NCBI GenBank assembly: GCA_964408735.1
Contig: CAYPAX010000116.1
Span: 1-13,725, forward strand
DNA from: UBA7887 sp964408735
GTDB lineage: Bacteria > Pseudomonadota > Alphaproteobacteria > UBA7887
DNA: 13,725 nucleotides
Direction: 5' to 3'
Shown piece after piece: positions 7,307 to 13,725 of this stretch (its first letter is position 1; each line of letters opens with the position of its first letter). The notes beneath the pieces are model-generated. The model was not told where the DNA came from, made no database searches, and saw nothing but the letters and a program-made list of their open reading frames with translations. A program made the translations under genes and the position numbers.

Positions 7307-8071
7307 CTAGCGGATCAACGTGCTCACCTCCGCCACGGCGGCGCAGAGTCGGGCGAGATCCGCCGGCTCGCTGAGGCGGTGGTCGCCGTCCTTGACGAGG
7401 GTGACTATGACCTGCTCGCTTTCCAGGGCCTCGGCGATGGTCAGTGCGGTCTGCCAGGGCACGGCGGTGTCCTGCATGCCGTGCAGCAGGCGCACAGGCA
7501 TGTCGAGCCCGATGGGCCCGTCGAGTAGGCAGCGCCCGTTGCCGTCATCGATCAGCGCCTGGGTGATGACGTAAGGCCCGTCGTCATATTCCGAGGGCAG
7601 CTCGACGTGGCCCTGGTGCAGTAGCGCCAGGCGCTGCTCGTCGTCGAATTCCTCCTCCACCATGCGGCGGGTGAAATCCGGGGCGGCGGCGATGCCGACC
7701 AGGCCGGCAACGCGTTGGCGCCTGGCGAGTGCCGCCAGCAGCATGATCCAGCCGCCCATGCTCGAGCCGACCAGCAGCACCGGTGCCTCGTCGTCGAGGG
7801 AATCGATGACCGCCAGGGCGTCGTCGACCCAGCGGCCGATGGTGCCGTCGGCGAATTCGCCCGACGATTGGCCGTGGCCGAGATAATCGAAGCGCACATA
7901 GCCCTGGCCGCGCTCAGCGCAGAATGCCTCCAGCGCCAGCGCCTTGGTGCCGCTCATGTCCGACATGAAACCGCCGCAGAAGATCACCGACGGGCCGCTG
8001 CCTGGGCTGTGGTGATAGGCGACGTACGCACCGTCCGGGCGGTCGAGGCGTGCGGGCGCGGGATCGGTCAT
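7307..8071 (-). CDS. Alpha/beta hydrolase, ABHD10-like thioesterase or esterase
   Basis: A 254 aa soluble serine hydrolase. The nucleophile is Ser104 in VGSSMGGW, the acid is Asp201 in GMQDTAVPW, and the base is His231 in DGDHRLSE. The signature region VRFDYLGHGQSSG (59-71) with TIGRW (77-81) closely follows animal mitochondrial ABHD10, a protein depalmitoylase and acyl-glucuronide esterase. No signal peptide is seen. The bacterial substrate is unknown; thioester or ester cleavage is inferred from family. The start ATG is the natural one for the conserved amino terminus. It faces the glycosyltransferase gene across a gap of about 76 bases if the latter starts at 8148. Confidence 0.87.
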   Translation of the reverse strand: MTDPAPARLDRPDGAYVAYHHSPGSGPSVIFCGGFMSDMSGTKALALEAFCAERGQGYVRFDYLGHGQSSGEFADGTIGRWVDDALAVIDSLDDEAPVLLVGSSMGGWIMLLAALARRQRVAGLVGIAAAPDFTRRMVEEEFDDEQRLALLHQGHVELPSEYDDGPYVITQALIDDGNGRCLLDGPIGLDMPVRLLHGMQDTAVPWQTALTIAEALESEQVIVTLVKDGDHRLSEPADLARLCAAVAEVSTLIR

Positions 8072-8147
8072 GGCGGCGGCTCCCCATGCGGGCTATCTAT
8101 GGGGCCAAGGAGACCGCGCGCGTGTGCGCAGGTCAAGGGCAGGGACA

Positions 8148-9281
8148 ATGGGCGAAGGGCGAAGCGCACTCCAGGTGTTGCCGGCGATGGGCGCCGGCGG
8201 CGTGCCGCGCGGCACGGTCGAGGTGGCGGCGGCGCAAGTCGCGGCGGGCTGGCAGGCGCTGGTGGCTTCGGCCGGCGGGCCCGGCGTCGCCGCACTCGAA
8301 GCCGCAGGCGCCGAGCACATCGCCTTGCCCCTGGAGAGCAAGAACCCTTTCGCCATCGCCGCCAATGGCCGCCGCCTGGAGGCATTGATCCGCCAGCGCG
8401 GTATCGAGCTCATACACGCTCGCAGCCGCGCGCCGGCCTGGAGCGCACTGTTGGCCGCGCGCGGCGCCGGCATCCCGTTCGTCACCACCTTCCACGGCAC
8501 CTACGGCCACGCGAACGCGCTCAAGCGGCGCTACAATTCGGTCATGACAAAAGGCGATCGGGTGATCGCCATCTCCGAGCACATCGCCCGGCACATGCAA
8601 GAGGTCTACGGTACGCGAGCAGAGCGCATCCGCGTCATCCCACGCGGCGTGGATCTGGCGGTGTTCGATGCGGCCAGGGTGACGCCCGAGCGAGTCGCTG
8701 CGCTGCGCCAGGCCTGGGGCGCCGACGATGCGCCGGTGGTTCTGCTGCCGGGCCGGTTCACGGGCTGGAAGGGCCAGACAGTTATGATAGAGGCCGCCCG
8801 CTTGGCGCAACGGCCCATGCGTATCGTCCTGGCGGGCGACGCCCAGGGCCGCGAGCGTTATGTGGCGCGGCTGCGGGCGCAGATATCTGAGGCGCGGCTC
8901 GACGATATGGTGCTCCTGCCCGGCCCGGTTGACGACATGGCAGCGGCCTGCCTCGCCGCTGACGTGGTGGTCTCGGCCTCGACCGACCCGGAAGCCTTCG
9001 GCCGCGTCGCCATCGAAGGCCAGGCCATGGGCCGTCCGGTCATCGCCAGCGCCCATGGCGGCTCACTCGAATCCGTGGCCGACGGCGAAACCGGTTGGTT
9101 GGTGCCGCCCGGCGACGCCGCCGCCCTGGCTGCTGGGCTGGAGCGAGCCCTTTCCCTGCCCGAGGAGGCGCGCGCTGCCATTGGTGCAGCGGGAATCGCC
9201 CGCGTGCGCGAGCAATTCACGACCGAGACGATGTGCGCCGCGACGCTTGCCGTTTACGAAGAGCTTTTGGGCCATGGCTGA
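8148..9281 (+). CDS. Glycosyltransferase family 4 (GT-B)
   Basis: A 377 aa GT-B glycosyltransferase. The N-terminal domain opens with ALQVLPAMGAGGVPRGTVEVA (7-27, the glycine loop) and contains HARSRAPAW (90-98) and TFHGTYG (114-120). The C-terminal domain has PGRFTGWKGQ (201-210) and the EX7E element DPEAFGRVAIE, with Glu282 and Glu290. It probably uses a nucleotide sugar in the cytoplasm for lipopolysaccharide core or another envelope glycan. Donor and acceptor cannot be read. ATG 8148 was chosen because AGGGCAGGG lies just before it and the conserved fold begins at once; an in-frame ATG at 8070 overlaps the opposite gene's start. It overlaps the next glycosyltransferase by 8 bases (ATGGCTGA). 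Confidence 0.9.
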   Translation: MGEGRSALQVLPAMGAGGVPRGTVEVAAAQVAAGWQALVASAGGPGVAALEAAGAEHIALPLESKNPFAIAANGRRLEALIRQRGIELIHARSRAPAWSALLAARGAGIPFVTTFHGTYGHANALKRRYNSVMTKGDRVIAISEHIARHMQEVYGTRAERIRVIPRGVDLAVFDAARVTPERVAALRQAWGADDAPVVLLPGRFTGWKGQTVMIEAARLAQRPMRIVLAGDAQGRERYVARLRAQISEARLDDMVLLPGPVDDMAAACLAADVVVSASTDPEAFGRVAIEGQAMGRPVIASAHGGSLESVADGETGWLVPPGDAAALAAGLERALSLPEEARAAIGAAGIARVREQFTTETMCAATLAVYEELLGHG

Positions 9282-10176
9282 GCGCATCCTCGTAATCAAG
9301 CTCGGCGCGCTTGGCGACTGGGTGCTGGCGACGGGGCCGTTTGCGGCCATCCGCGCGCACCACCCGGCTGCCGAGATCACGCTACTCACCGTGCCGGGCT
9401 TCGCGGGATGGGGCGAGGCCTGCGGCTGGTTCGACCAGGTCTGGCTCGACGAGCGCCCGCGCTGGACGCGGCCCGGCGCCTGGCTCGCCATGCGCCGGGG
9501 CCTGGCGGCGGCCGGCTTCGCGCGGGTCTACGACTTGCAGACCTCGGTTCGCTCGAGCCTTTATTTTCGCCTTTTCCAGCGCGCCGCGCGGCCCGAATGG
9601 TCGGGCATCGCTCCCGGCTGCTCGCATCCCCATGCCAATCCCGGCCGCGATGCCATGCACACCCTCGACCGCCAGGCCGAGCAGCTGGCCATGGCCGGTA
9701 TCACTCAGGTGCCGCCGCCCTCGCTCGACTGGCTCGACGCCGAGATCGCGTTGCCGAAAGCGCCCTACGCCCTGCTGGTTCCCGGCGGCGCCCCCCACCG
9801 CCCGGCCAAGCGCTGGCCCCATTACGCGGCGCTGGCAAAGGCACTGGCCGAGCGCGGCACCCTGCCGGTGCTGATCGGTGCTGAGGCCGAGCGCGAGACG
9901 CTGGCCGCCATCGCCGCAGCGGCGCCCTGTGAGAACCTCTGCGGCCAAACCAGCCTCGACCAGCTCGCCCCGCTCGCCCGTGGCGCTGCGCTGGCGATCG
10001 GCAACGACACCGGCCCCATGCACATCATCGCCACCTGCGGCACGCGCAGCGTCGTGCTGTTCAGCGACGCCTCTGACCCCAGCCTCTGTGCGCCGCGCGG
10101 CGGGGCCGTCACGGTCCTGCGCCGGGCCCCGCTGTCGGACCTGGCACCCGAGAAAGTCTTGGCCGCCCTCGCTTGA
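9274..10176 (+). CDS. Glycosyltransferase family 9 (heptosyltransferase-like)
   Basis: A 300 aa protein of the ADP-heptose:LPS heptosyltransferase family. It starts with ILVIKLGALGDWVLATG (5-21), including the GALGD acceptor loop. PGGAPHRPAKRWP (170-182) is the donor-phosphate loop, and GNDTGPMH (243-250) is the conserved nucleotide-sugar motif. This length is slightly short for the family but both domains are complete. It is cytoplasmic or peripheral at the inner membrane and acts in LPS core or a similar glycan. Whether the donor is heptose is not shown; many alphaproteobacterial members lack a known donor. Its overlap with the GT4 gene argues for a joint pathway. Confidence 0.9.
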   Translation: MAERILVIKLGALGDWVLATGPFAAIRAHHPAAEITLLTVPGFAGWGEACGWFDQVWLDERPRWTRPGAWLAMRRGLAAAGFARVYDLQTSVRSSLYFRLFQRAARPEWSGIAPGCSHPHANPGRDAMHTLDRQAEQLAMAGITQVPPPSLDWLDAEIALPKAPYALLVPGGAPHRPAKRWPHYAALAKALAERGTLPVLIGAEAERETLAAIAAAAPCENLCGQTSLDQLAPLARGAALAIGNDTGPMHIIATCGTRSVVLFSDASDPSLCAPRGGAVTVLRRAPLSDLAPEKVLAALA

Positions 10177-10211
10177 CAGGGCACCGCACGGCAACCATTG
10201 TCCGCGCCGAT

Positions 10212-12170
10212 ATGGCTGATATTTCCGAATCGGCGGCCCAAGAGGTCGCCATTACGCTGCCGGACGGCTCCGTCCGCGCCTTTCCGCGCCCCGTCACGGC
10301 CGGCGATGTCGCTGCCGCCATCGGGCCTGGCTTGGCCAAGGCGGCGCTCATCGCGCGTGTCGATGGGGCGCTGTGGGATCTCTCGCGCGAGATCGAACGC
10401 GACGCCGAGGTGGCGATCGTCACCGCCAAGGACGAGGATGGGCTGAAGGTGCTGCGCCACGATGCCGCGCATGTGCTGGCCGAGGCGGCGAAAGAGCTTT
10501 GGCCCGACATCCAGGTCACCATCGGCCCTGTCATCGAGGACGGCTTCTATTACGACTTCGCCCGCGACGAGCCGTTCACGCCGGAGGATCTCGAAGCGCT
10601 GGAAGCGCGCATGGCCGAGATCGTCGATCGCGACGAGCCGATCACCCGCGAGGTCTGGCAGCGCGAGGACGCCATCCACTTCTATGAAGAGATCGGCGAG
10701 AAATACAAGGCGCAGATCATCCAGGAGCTGCCCGACGACGAGACCATCACGATCTACAAGCAGGGCGGCTTCACCGATCTCTGCCGCGGCCCGCATTTGC
10801 CGTCGACGGGCAAGCTCGGCAAGGCCTTCAAGCTGCTCAAGCTGGCCGGTGCCTATTGGCGAGGCGATTCGCGCAACGCCATGCTGCAACGGGTCTACGG
10901 CACCGCCTGGCGCTCCGAGAAGGAGCTCAAGGCCTATCTCCACCGCCTCGAAGAAGCGGAGAAACGAGACCACCGCCGCCTCGGCCGCGAGATGGACCTC
11001 TACCACTTCCAGGAGGAAGCGGCGGGCAGCGTCTTCTGGCACCCCAAGGGCTGGACCGTCTATTGTGCCGCCCAGGACTATATGCGCCGCCGCCTCGATG
11101 CGGCCGGCTATGTCGAGGTGCGTACGCCAGAGCTCGTGGACCGCGTGCTCTGGGAGCGCTCGGGCCATTGGGAGAAGTTCCGCGAGCACATGTTCACTGC
11201 GGAGTCGGAAGACCGGGTGCTGGCGCTCAAGCCCATGAACTGCCCCTGCCACGTGCAGATTTTCCGCCAGGGCATAAAGAGCTACCGCGACCTGCCGCTG
11301 CGTATGGCCGAATTCGGCGCCTGCCATCGCAACGAGCCTTCCGGCGCCCTGCACGGCTTGATGCGCGTGCGTGCCTTCGTCCAGGACGACGCCCATATTT
11401 TCTGCACCGAGGACCAGATCTCGTCGGAGACTGTGGAATTCTGCACCCTGTTGCTCGATATTTACCGCGACTTCGGTTTCGAGGACGTGATGGTGAAGTT
11501 CGCCGATCGCCCGCCCGTGCGCGCCGGCGACGACGCGACGTGGGACCGCGCCGAGACGGCCCTCCAAGAGGCCTGCCGCGCCGCCGGGCTGGAGCCCGTG
11601 GCCAATCCGGGCGAGGGCGCGTTCTATGGCCCGAAGCTCGAGTTCGTCCTCCGCGATGCCATCGGCCGCGACTGGCAGTGCGGCACCTTGCAGGTGGATT
11701 TCGTGCTGCCCGAGCGCCTCGACGCCAACTATGTCGGCGAGGACGGCGACAAGCACCGCCCGGTCATGCTGCACCGGGCCATTCTCGGCTCCTTCGAGCG
11801 CTTCATCGGCATATTGGTCGAGAACTATGCCGGGCGCCTGCCGCTCTGGCTGTCGCCGGTACAGGCCGTGGTGGCGACCATCACCAGCGATGGCGATGCC
11901 TATGCCACGGAGGTCCGCGATGCATTCGCTGCCGCCGGCCTGCGTTGCGAGATCGACCTGCGCAACGAGAAGATCAACTACAAGGTCCGTGAGCACAGCC
12001 ACGCCAAAGTGCCCGTGATCGCCGTCGTCGGCGCACGCGAGGCGGCCGAGCGCACGGTATCGTTACGCCGCTTGGGCGATAAAAAGCAGGAAGTGCTTGC
12101 CCTCGACGACGCGATATCGATACTTGTCGCCGCTGCTGCCGATCCGCTGACGCGGGCCGGCAAAACCTAA
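10212..12170 (+). CDS. thrS: Threonyl-tRNA synthetase
   Basis: Class II synthetase of 652 aa that charges tRNA-Thr, compared with 642 aa in E. coli. The order is TGS domain (about 12-72, ITLPDGS to AIVTA), then the editing domain with His83 and His87 (HDAAH) and Cys191 and His195 (DLCRGPH), all four catalytic for Ser-tRNA removal. In the catalytic core Cys344 (MNCPCH), His395 (DDAHIF) and the histidine of MLHRAILGS hold the zinc. Motif 2 is around FGACHRNEPSG and motif 3 around LGSFERFIG. The anticodon-binding domain fills the last 110 or so residues. ATG 10212 is chosen because MADISESAAQ leads straight into the TGS domain; an in-frame TTG at 10173 overlaps the GT9 stop. No strong ribosome site precedes either start. 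It is followed by infC, the classical thrS-infC order. Confidence 0.97.
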   Translation: MADISESAAQEVAITLPDGSVRAFPRPVTAGDVAAAIGPGLAKAALIARVDGALWDLSREIERDAEVAIVTAKDEDGLKVLRHDAAHVLAEAAKELWPDIQVTIGPVIEDGFYYDFARDEPFTPEDLEALEARMAEIVDRDEPITREVWQREDAIHFYEEIGEKYKAQIIQELPDDETITIYKQGGFTDLCRGPHLPSTGKLGKAFKLLKLAGAYWRGDSRNAMLQRVYGTAWRSEKELKAYLHRLEEAEKRDHRRLGREMDLYHFQEEAAGSVFWHPKGWTVYCAAQDYMRRRLDAAGYVEVRTPELVDRVLWERSGHWEKFREHMFTAESEDRVLALKPMNCPCHVQIFRQGIKSYRDLPLRMAEFGACHRNEPSGALHGLMRVRAFVQDDAHIFCTEDQISSETVEFCTLLLDIYRDFGFEDVMVKFADRPPVRAGDDATWDRAETALQEACRAAGLEPVANPGEGAFYGPKLEFVLRDAIGRDWQCGTLQVDFVLPERLDANYVGEDGDKHRPVMLHRAILGSFERFIGILVENYAGRLPLWLSPVQAVVATITSDGDAYATEVRDAFAAAGLRCEIDLRNEKINYKVREHSHAKVPVIAVVGAREAAERTVSLRRLGDKKQEVLALDDAISILVAAAADPLTRAGKT

Positions 12171-12277
12171 CGAGGTGTTTTTCCCCAGAGCTGTCAAAGT
12201 CGTGTCGTGGCTCTCGGGAAGGAGAGGCCGTCGCGCTTTGCGCGTGCCTTGATGTCAATAACGAGAGGAGAAGCCCG
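12171..12277 (+). other. thrS-infC intergenic leader
   Basis: The 107 bases between the thrS stop and the infC start hold no gene. A TTTTT run at 12179-12183 is not preceded by a stable hairpin, so termination after thrS is not supported and read-through into infC is likely. A small hairpin (CGCGC, TTT loop, GCGCG; 12232-12244) lies 33 bases before the infC start. It lacks a following T run and may be chance. Confidence 0.4.
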
Positions 12278-12280
12278 ATA
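12266..12280 (+). promoter_or_regulatory. infC ribosome-binding site with ATA start codon
   Basis: AGGAG at 12266-12270 is followed after 7 bases by ATA at 12278-12280 and then GCC AGA TTC. This is ideal Shine-Dalgarno spacing for the ATA. The nearest conventional start, GTG 12299, lies 28 bases from the AGGAG and has no site of its own. Reading from the ATA gives ARFHPPVPPQREGPR, which matches the MAR...PPQREGPR amino terminus common in alphaproteobacterial IF-3. Confidence 0.75.
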
Positions 12281-12814
12281 GCCAGATTCCATCCGCCCGT
12301 GCCCCCGCAACGCGAGGGTCCACGCGCCAACGACCAGATTCATGCCGATCCGGTACGCCTGGTCGACGATGAGGGTGAAATGATCGGGGTGCTTTCCTTA
12401 AGGGACGCCCAGACCCGTGCCGACGACGCGGGGCTCGATTTGGTCGAGGTCTCGCCCAATGCCGCACCGCCGGTCTGCAAGATTCTCGATTACGGCAAAT
12501 ACAAATACGATGCGCAGAAGCGCGCCGCCGAGGCGCGCAAGAAGCAGAAGACCATCGACATCAAGGAAATCAAGATGCGTCCCGGCATCGATGACCACGA
12601 TTACGATGTCAAGATGCGCAGCATCGTCAAGTTCCTCGGCGAAGGCGACAAGGTCAAGGTGACCCTGCGCTTCCGCGGCCGCGAGATGGCCCATCAGAAC
12701 CTCGGCATGCAGGTGCTCGACCGGGTCCGCGACGAGCTCGACGAACTCGGCAAGGTCGAACAGTTCCCCAAGATGGAAGGCCGCCAGATGACCATGGTGA
12801 TCGCCCCGAGATAA
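12278..12814 (+). CDS. infC: Translation initiation factor IF-3
   Basis: IF-3 binds the 30S subunit, prevents premature 50S joining and rejects wrong start codons. From the ATA start the protein is 178 aa (E. coli 180). The N domain (about 16-77) includes GLDLVEVSP and PPVCKILDYGKYKY (64-77). A lysine/arginine-rich linker (78-92, AEARKKQK) follows. The C domain holds KEIKMRPGIDDHDYDVK (96-112), VKVTLRFRGREMAHQ and the terminal MEGRQMTMVIAPR. All are highly conserved. The start at ATA is chosen because of the well-placed AGGAG and the family amino terminus. The alternative GTG 12299 would give 171 aa and lose ARFHPP. IF-3 genes in several bacteria use AUU, AUC or AUA starts so that IF-3 represses its own translation; the same control is inferred here. 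Confidence 0.95.
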   Translation: MARFHPPVPPQREGPRANDQIHADPVRLVDDEGEMIGVLSLRDAQTRADDAGLDLVEVSPNAAPPVCKILDYGKYKYDAQKRAAEARKKQKTIDIKEIKMRPGIDDHDYDVKMRSIVKFLGEGDKVKVTLRFRGREMAHQNLGMQVLDRVRDELDELGKVEQFPKMEGRQMTMVIAPR

Positions 12815-12821
12815 GGGGCGA
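12801..12821 (+). other. GC hairpin over the infC stop codon
   Basis: TCGCCCC (12801-12807) and GGGGCGA (12815-12821) are perfect complements across a 7-base loop that contains the TAA stop. There is no T run after it, so a classical intrinsic terminator is not supported. It may stabilise the mRNA 3' end or aid Rho-type termination. Part of it is fixed by the conserved APR coding end. Confidence 0.3.
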
Positions 12822-12966
12822 GCCATCACCAAGATTGGTTTTCCGGTCAATACGGCGCCTACGCGGCTGCCTTCTGTGTGGCTCGTGGAAAAAACTTGAC
12901 AAATATGGTGTATTTTGACTCACTGATTCGGCGCAACCTGGGATCGATGTACGGACATAAAATTCA
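12815..12966 (+). other. Composition junction and leader of the ImmA/IrrE gene
   Basis: No gene was found in these 152 bases. Up to about 12885 the sequence is GC-rich like the chromosome; after that it turns AT-rich. CGAGCCA (12819-12825) and TGGCTCG (12879-12885) form a 7-bp inverted repeat flanking the GC-rich part. TTGAC occurs twice, at 12896 and 12915, spaced 19 bases. The first copy is the perfect -35 hexamer TTGACA, but no good -10 lies 16-18 bases beyond. AAATA and TATTT (12901-12905, 12911-12915) form a small dyad between them, which could be an operator. rpmI and rplT, which often follow infC, are absent. Confidence 0.35.
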
Positions 12967-13521
12967 ATGCCGACGAATATCATGGTGAATGAGTCTGAGG
13001 ATTATGTCGGCCCCGAGCCAACAAACCTTACGAAACAGTCCGTTTACGCCATCGCTCGGAGTGTCGCCGATTCGGTGGAGTACGAACCAAATGGCGATAT
13101 TCGTGATGCGGTTAAGAAGCTTGGAGGGACTATTGAATACAGAGATTTTTGGCAGTTGGATTCGCCCTACTCCGGGTCTCTGGATGTAGAAGGCGTAAGG
13201 GACTTCACAATTTTCGTCGCCATGAGAACAAGCTTGGAGCGCGACCGATTTACAGTGGGCCATGAGCTGGGCCACTACGCTCTTCACTATTTATGGCGAA
13301 AATTAAATTCTGATGACGTGCCTCAAAGAATGCGTGCTCTGCGATACGGCTCATCGAGAATTGAGTGGGAAGCAAACTGGTTTGCTGCAGAATTTTTGAT
13401 GCCAGAATCGAAATTCGAAATCGCGATACAGGAATTTGGCAATCATTATGCGTCGATTGCAAGATTTTTTGGGGTATCAGTTATGGCTGCAAAAGTTAGA
13501 TACAAAGCGTTACAGAAATAA
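12967..13521 (+). CDS. ImmA/IrrE family metallopeptidase
   Basis: A 184 aa protein with a peptidase M78 domain. The zinc motif is HELGH at 99-103 in FTVGHELGHYALH. The third ligand is probably a glutamate in EWEANWFAAEFLMP (133-146). This element and the C-terminal FFGVSVMAAKVRYK (167-180) are typical of ImmA/IrrE proteins. The family cleaves or inactivates helix-turn-helix repressors, as ImmA does in ICEBs1 and IrrE does to DdrO in Deinococcus, or acts in phage and toxin-antitoxin loci. No XRE-type partner lies beside it in the window, and the protein has no HTH of its own. Its codons are AT-rich (AAA, TTT, AAT, AGA), unlike the upstream genes, so horizontal acquisition is likely. The start is uncertain: ATG 12967 or 12982, neither with a good ribosome site. 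Confidence 0.85.
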   Translation: MPTNIMVNESEDYVGPEPTNLTKQSVYAIARSVADSVEYEPNGDIRDAVKKLGGTIEYRDFWQLDSPYSGSLDVEGVRDFTIFVAMRTSLERDRFTVGHELGHYALHYLWRKLNSDDVPQRMRALRYGSSRIEWEANWFAAEFLMPESKFEIAIQEFGNHYASIARFFGVSVMAAKVRYKALQK

Positions 13522-13560
13522 TTTCTTAGAAACGATCAACCCATCTTCTTTTGACCTGCT

Positions 13561-13722
13561 ATGGCCAGGAACATAAAACCCAATATACCACTTTTCCTGG
13601 AACCGAAGTTAAGGATCTTTCTGAGCATAGACCTTGCAGGGTCGACATCTATTAAACAGAAGGGCGATCTTCCCCTGAAGGAACCAAAGGTAGTGTCCAG
13701 AATCTTTCGCACATTTTGTTAG
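13561..13722 (+). CDS. Short ORF resembling the start of a class III nucleotide cyclase; possibly truncated
   Basis: An ATG 39 bases after the peptidase stop opens a 53-codon frame ending in TAG at 13720-13722. Residues 17-33 read LRIFLSIDLAGSTSIKQ. A hydrophobic strand followed by D-x-x-GST is the pattern of the first metal-binding strand of class III adenylate/guanylate cyclase-like domains. Such domains need about 150 residues or more, so the frame is far too short. It could be a decayed copy, a frameshifted gene continuing past the window, or a chance match. The frame is AT-rich like its neighbour. An in-frame TGA at 13552 excludes an earlier start. The assignment rests on one motif and is tentative. 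Confidence 0.35.
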   Translation: MARNIKPNIPLFLEPKLRIFLSIDLAGSTSIKQKGDLPLKEPKVVSRIFRTFC

Positions 13723-13725
13723 GCA

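Noticed and set aside
8070..8147. Longer GT4 protein starting at ATG 8070
   Set aside because: This start overlaps the opposite hydrolase start. The added 26 residues are outside the conserved fold, and ATG 8148 has a good ribosome site.
9822..12002. 726-codon open frame antisense to thrS
   Set aside because: It lies opposite a fully conserved thrS. Long antisense frames are expected from GC-rich codon bias, and the translation is rich in Ala, Gly, Arg, His and Glu without recognisable domains.
12178..12188. T run after thrS as an intrinsic terminator
   Set aside because: No stable hairpin precedes the T run.
12815..12890. Possible tRNA as an island attachment site after infC
   Set aside because: No cloverleaf, anticodon arm or T-loop consensus could be built, despite the inverted repeat.
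12886..13725. Classical XRE-ImmA toxin-antitoxin or ICE regulatory pair
   Set aside because: No helix-turn-helix protein is encoded on either strand of the visible segment.
1..13725. CRISPR arrays or long tandem repeats
   Set aside because: No regularly spaced direct repeats of CRISPR type were seen by eye.

Overview
The window is GC-rich chromosomal DNA with tightly packed, often overlapping genes. It most resembles an alphaproteobacterium, possibly of the Rhodospirillales type. This rests on base composition, on the separate hisI and hisE genes with hisE followed by a HIT protein, on the IF-3 amino-terminal sequence, and on a GT4-GT9 pair next to thrS-infC. The genus cannot be named from sequence alone.

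Layout. Positions 1-169 are AT-richer than the genes that follow and hold no complete gene. A sugar-acid dehydratase of the IlvD/Edd family (170-1891, +) converges on, and overlaps by 7 bases, a glyoxalase-like VOC protein (1885-2640, -). The VOC gene is translationally coupled to an upstream P-type cation ATPase of the Na,K-ATPase (P2C) type (2634-5321, -). A short divergent promoter region (5322-5397) carries a small inverted repeat. It leads into a plus-strand cluster: SAM methyltransferase, hisI, hisE and a HIT-family nucleotide hydrolase (5398-7292). HisE and HisI catalyse consecutive steps of histidine biosynthesis, and every junction in the cluster overlaps. An ABHD10-like serine hydrolase (7307-8071, -) lies opposite. 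After a second divergent gap come two glycosyltransferases (GT4 and GT9, probably for cell-envelope glycans), then thrS and infC on the plus strand.

Boundary and accessory end. infC has no in-frame ATG near its amino terminus. The best start is an ATA codon 7 bases after an AGGAG ribosome-binding site, which fits the rare-start autoregulation known for IF-3 genes. After infC the expected rpmI-rplT genes are absent within the window. From about 12890 the DNA becomes AT-rich and holds an ImmA/IrrE-type zinc peptidase gene without a helix-turn-helix partner. It is followed by a short ORF whose start resembles the metal-binding strand of class III nucleotide cyclases. This end looks like the edge of an acquired island and is the best candidate in the window for an undescribed (possibly defence or stress-signalling) module, but only its first part is visible.
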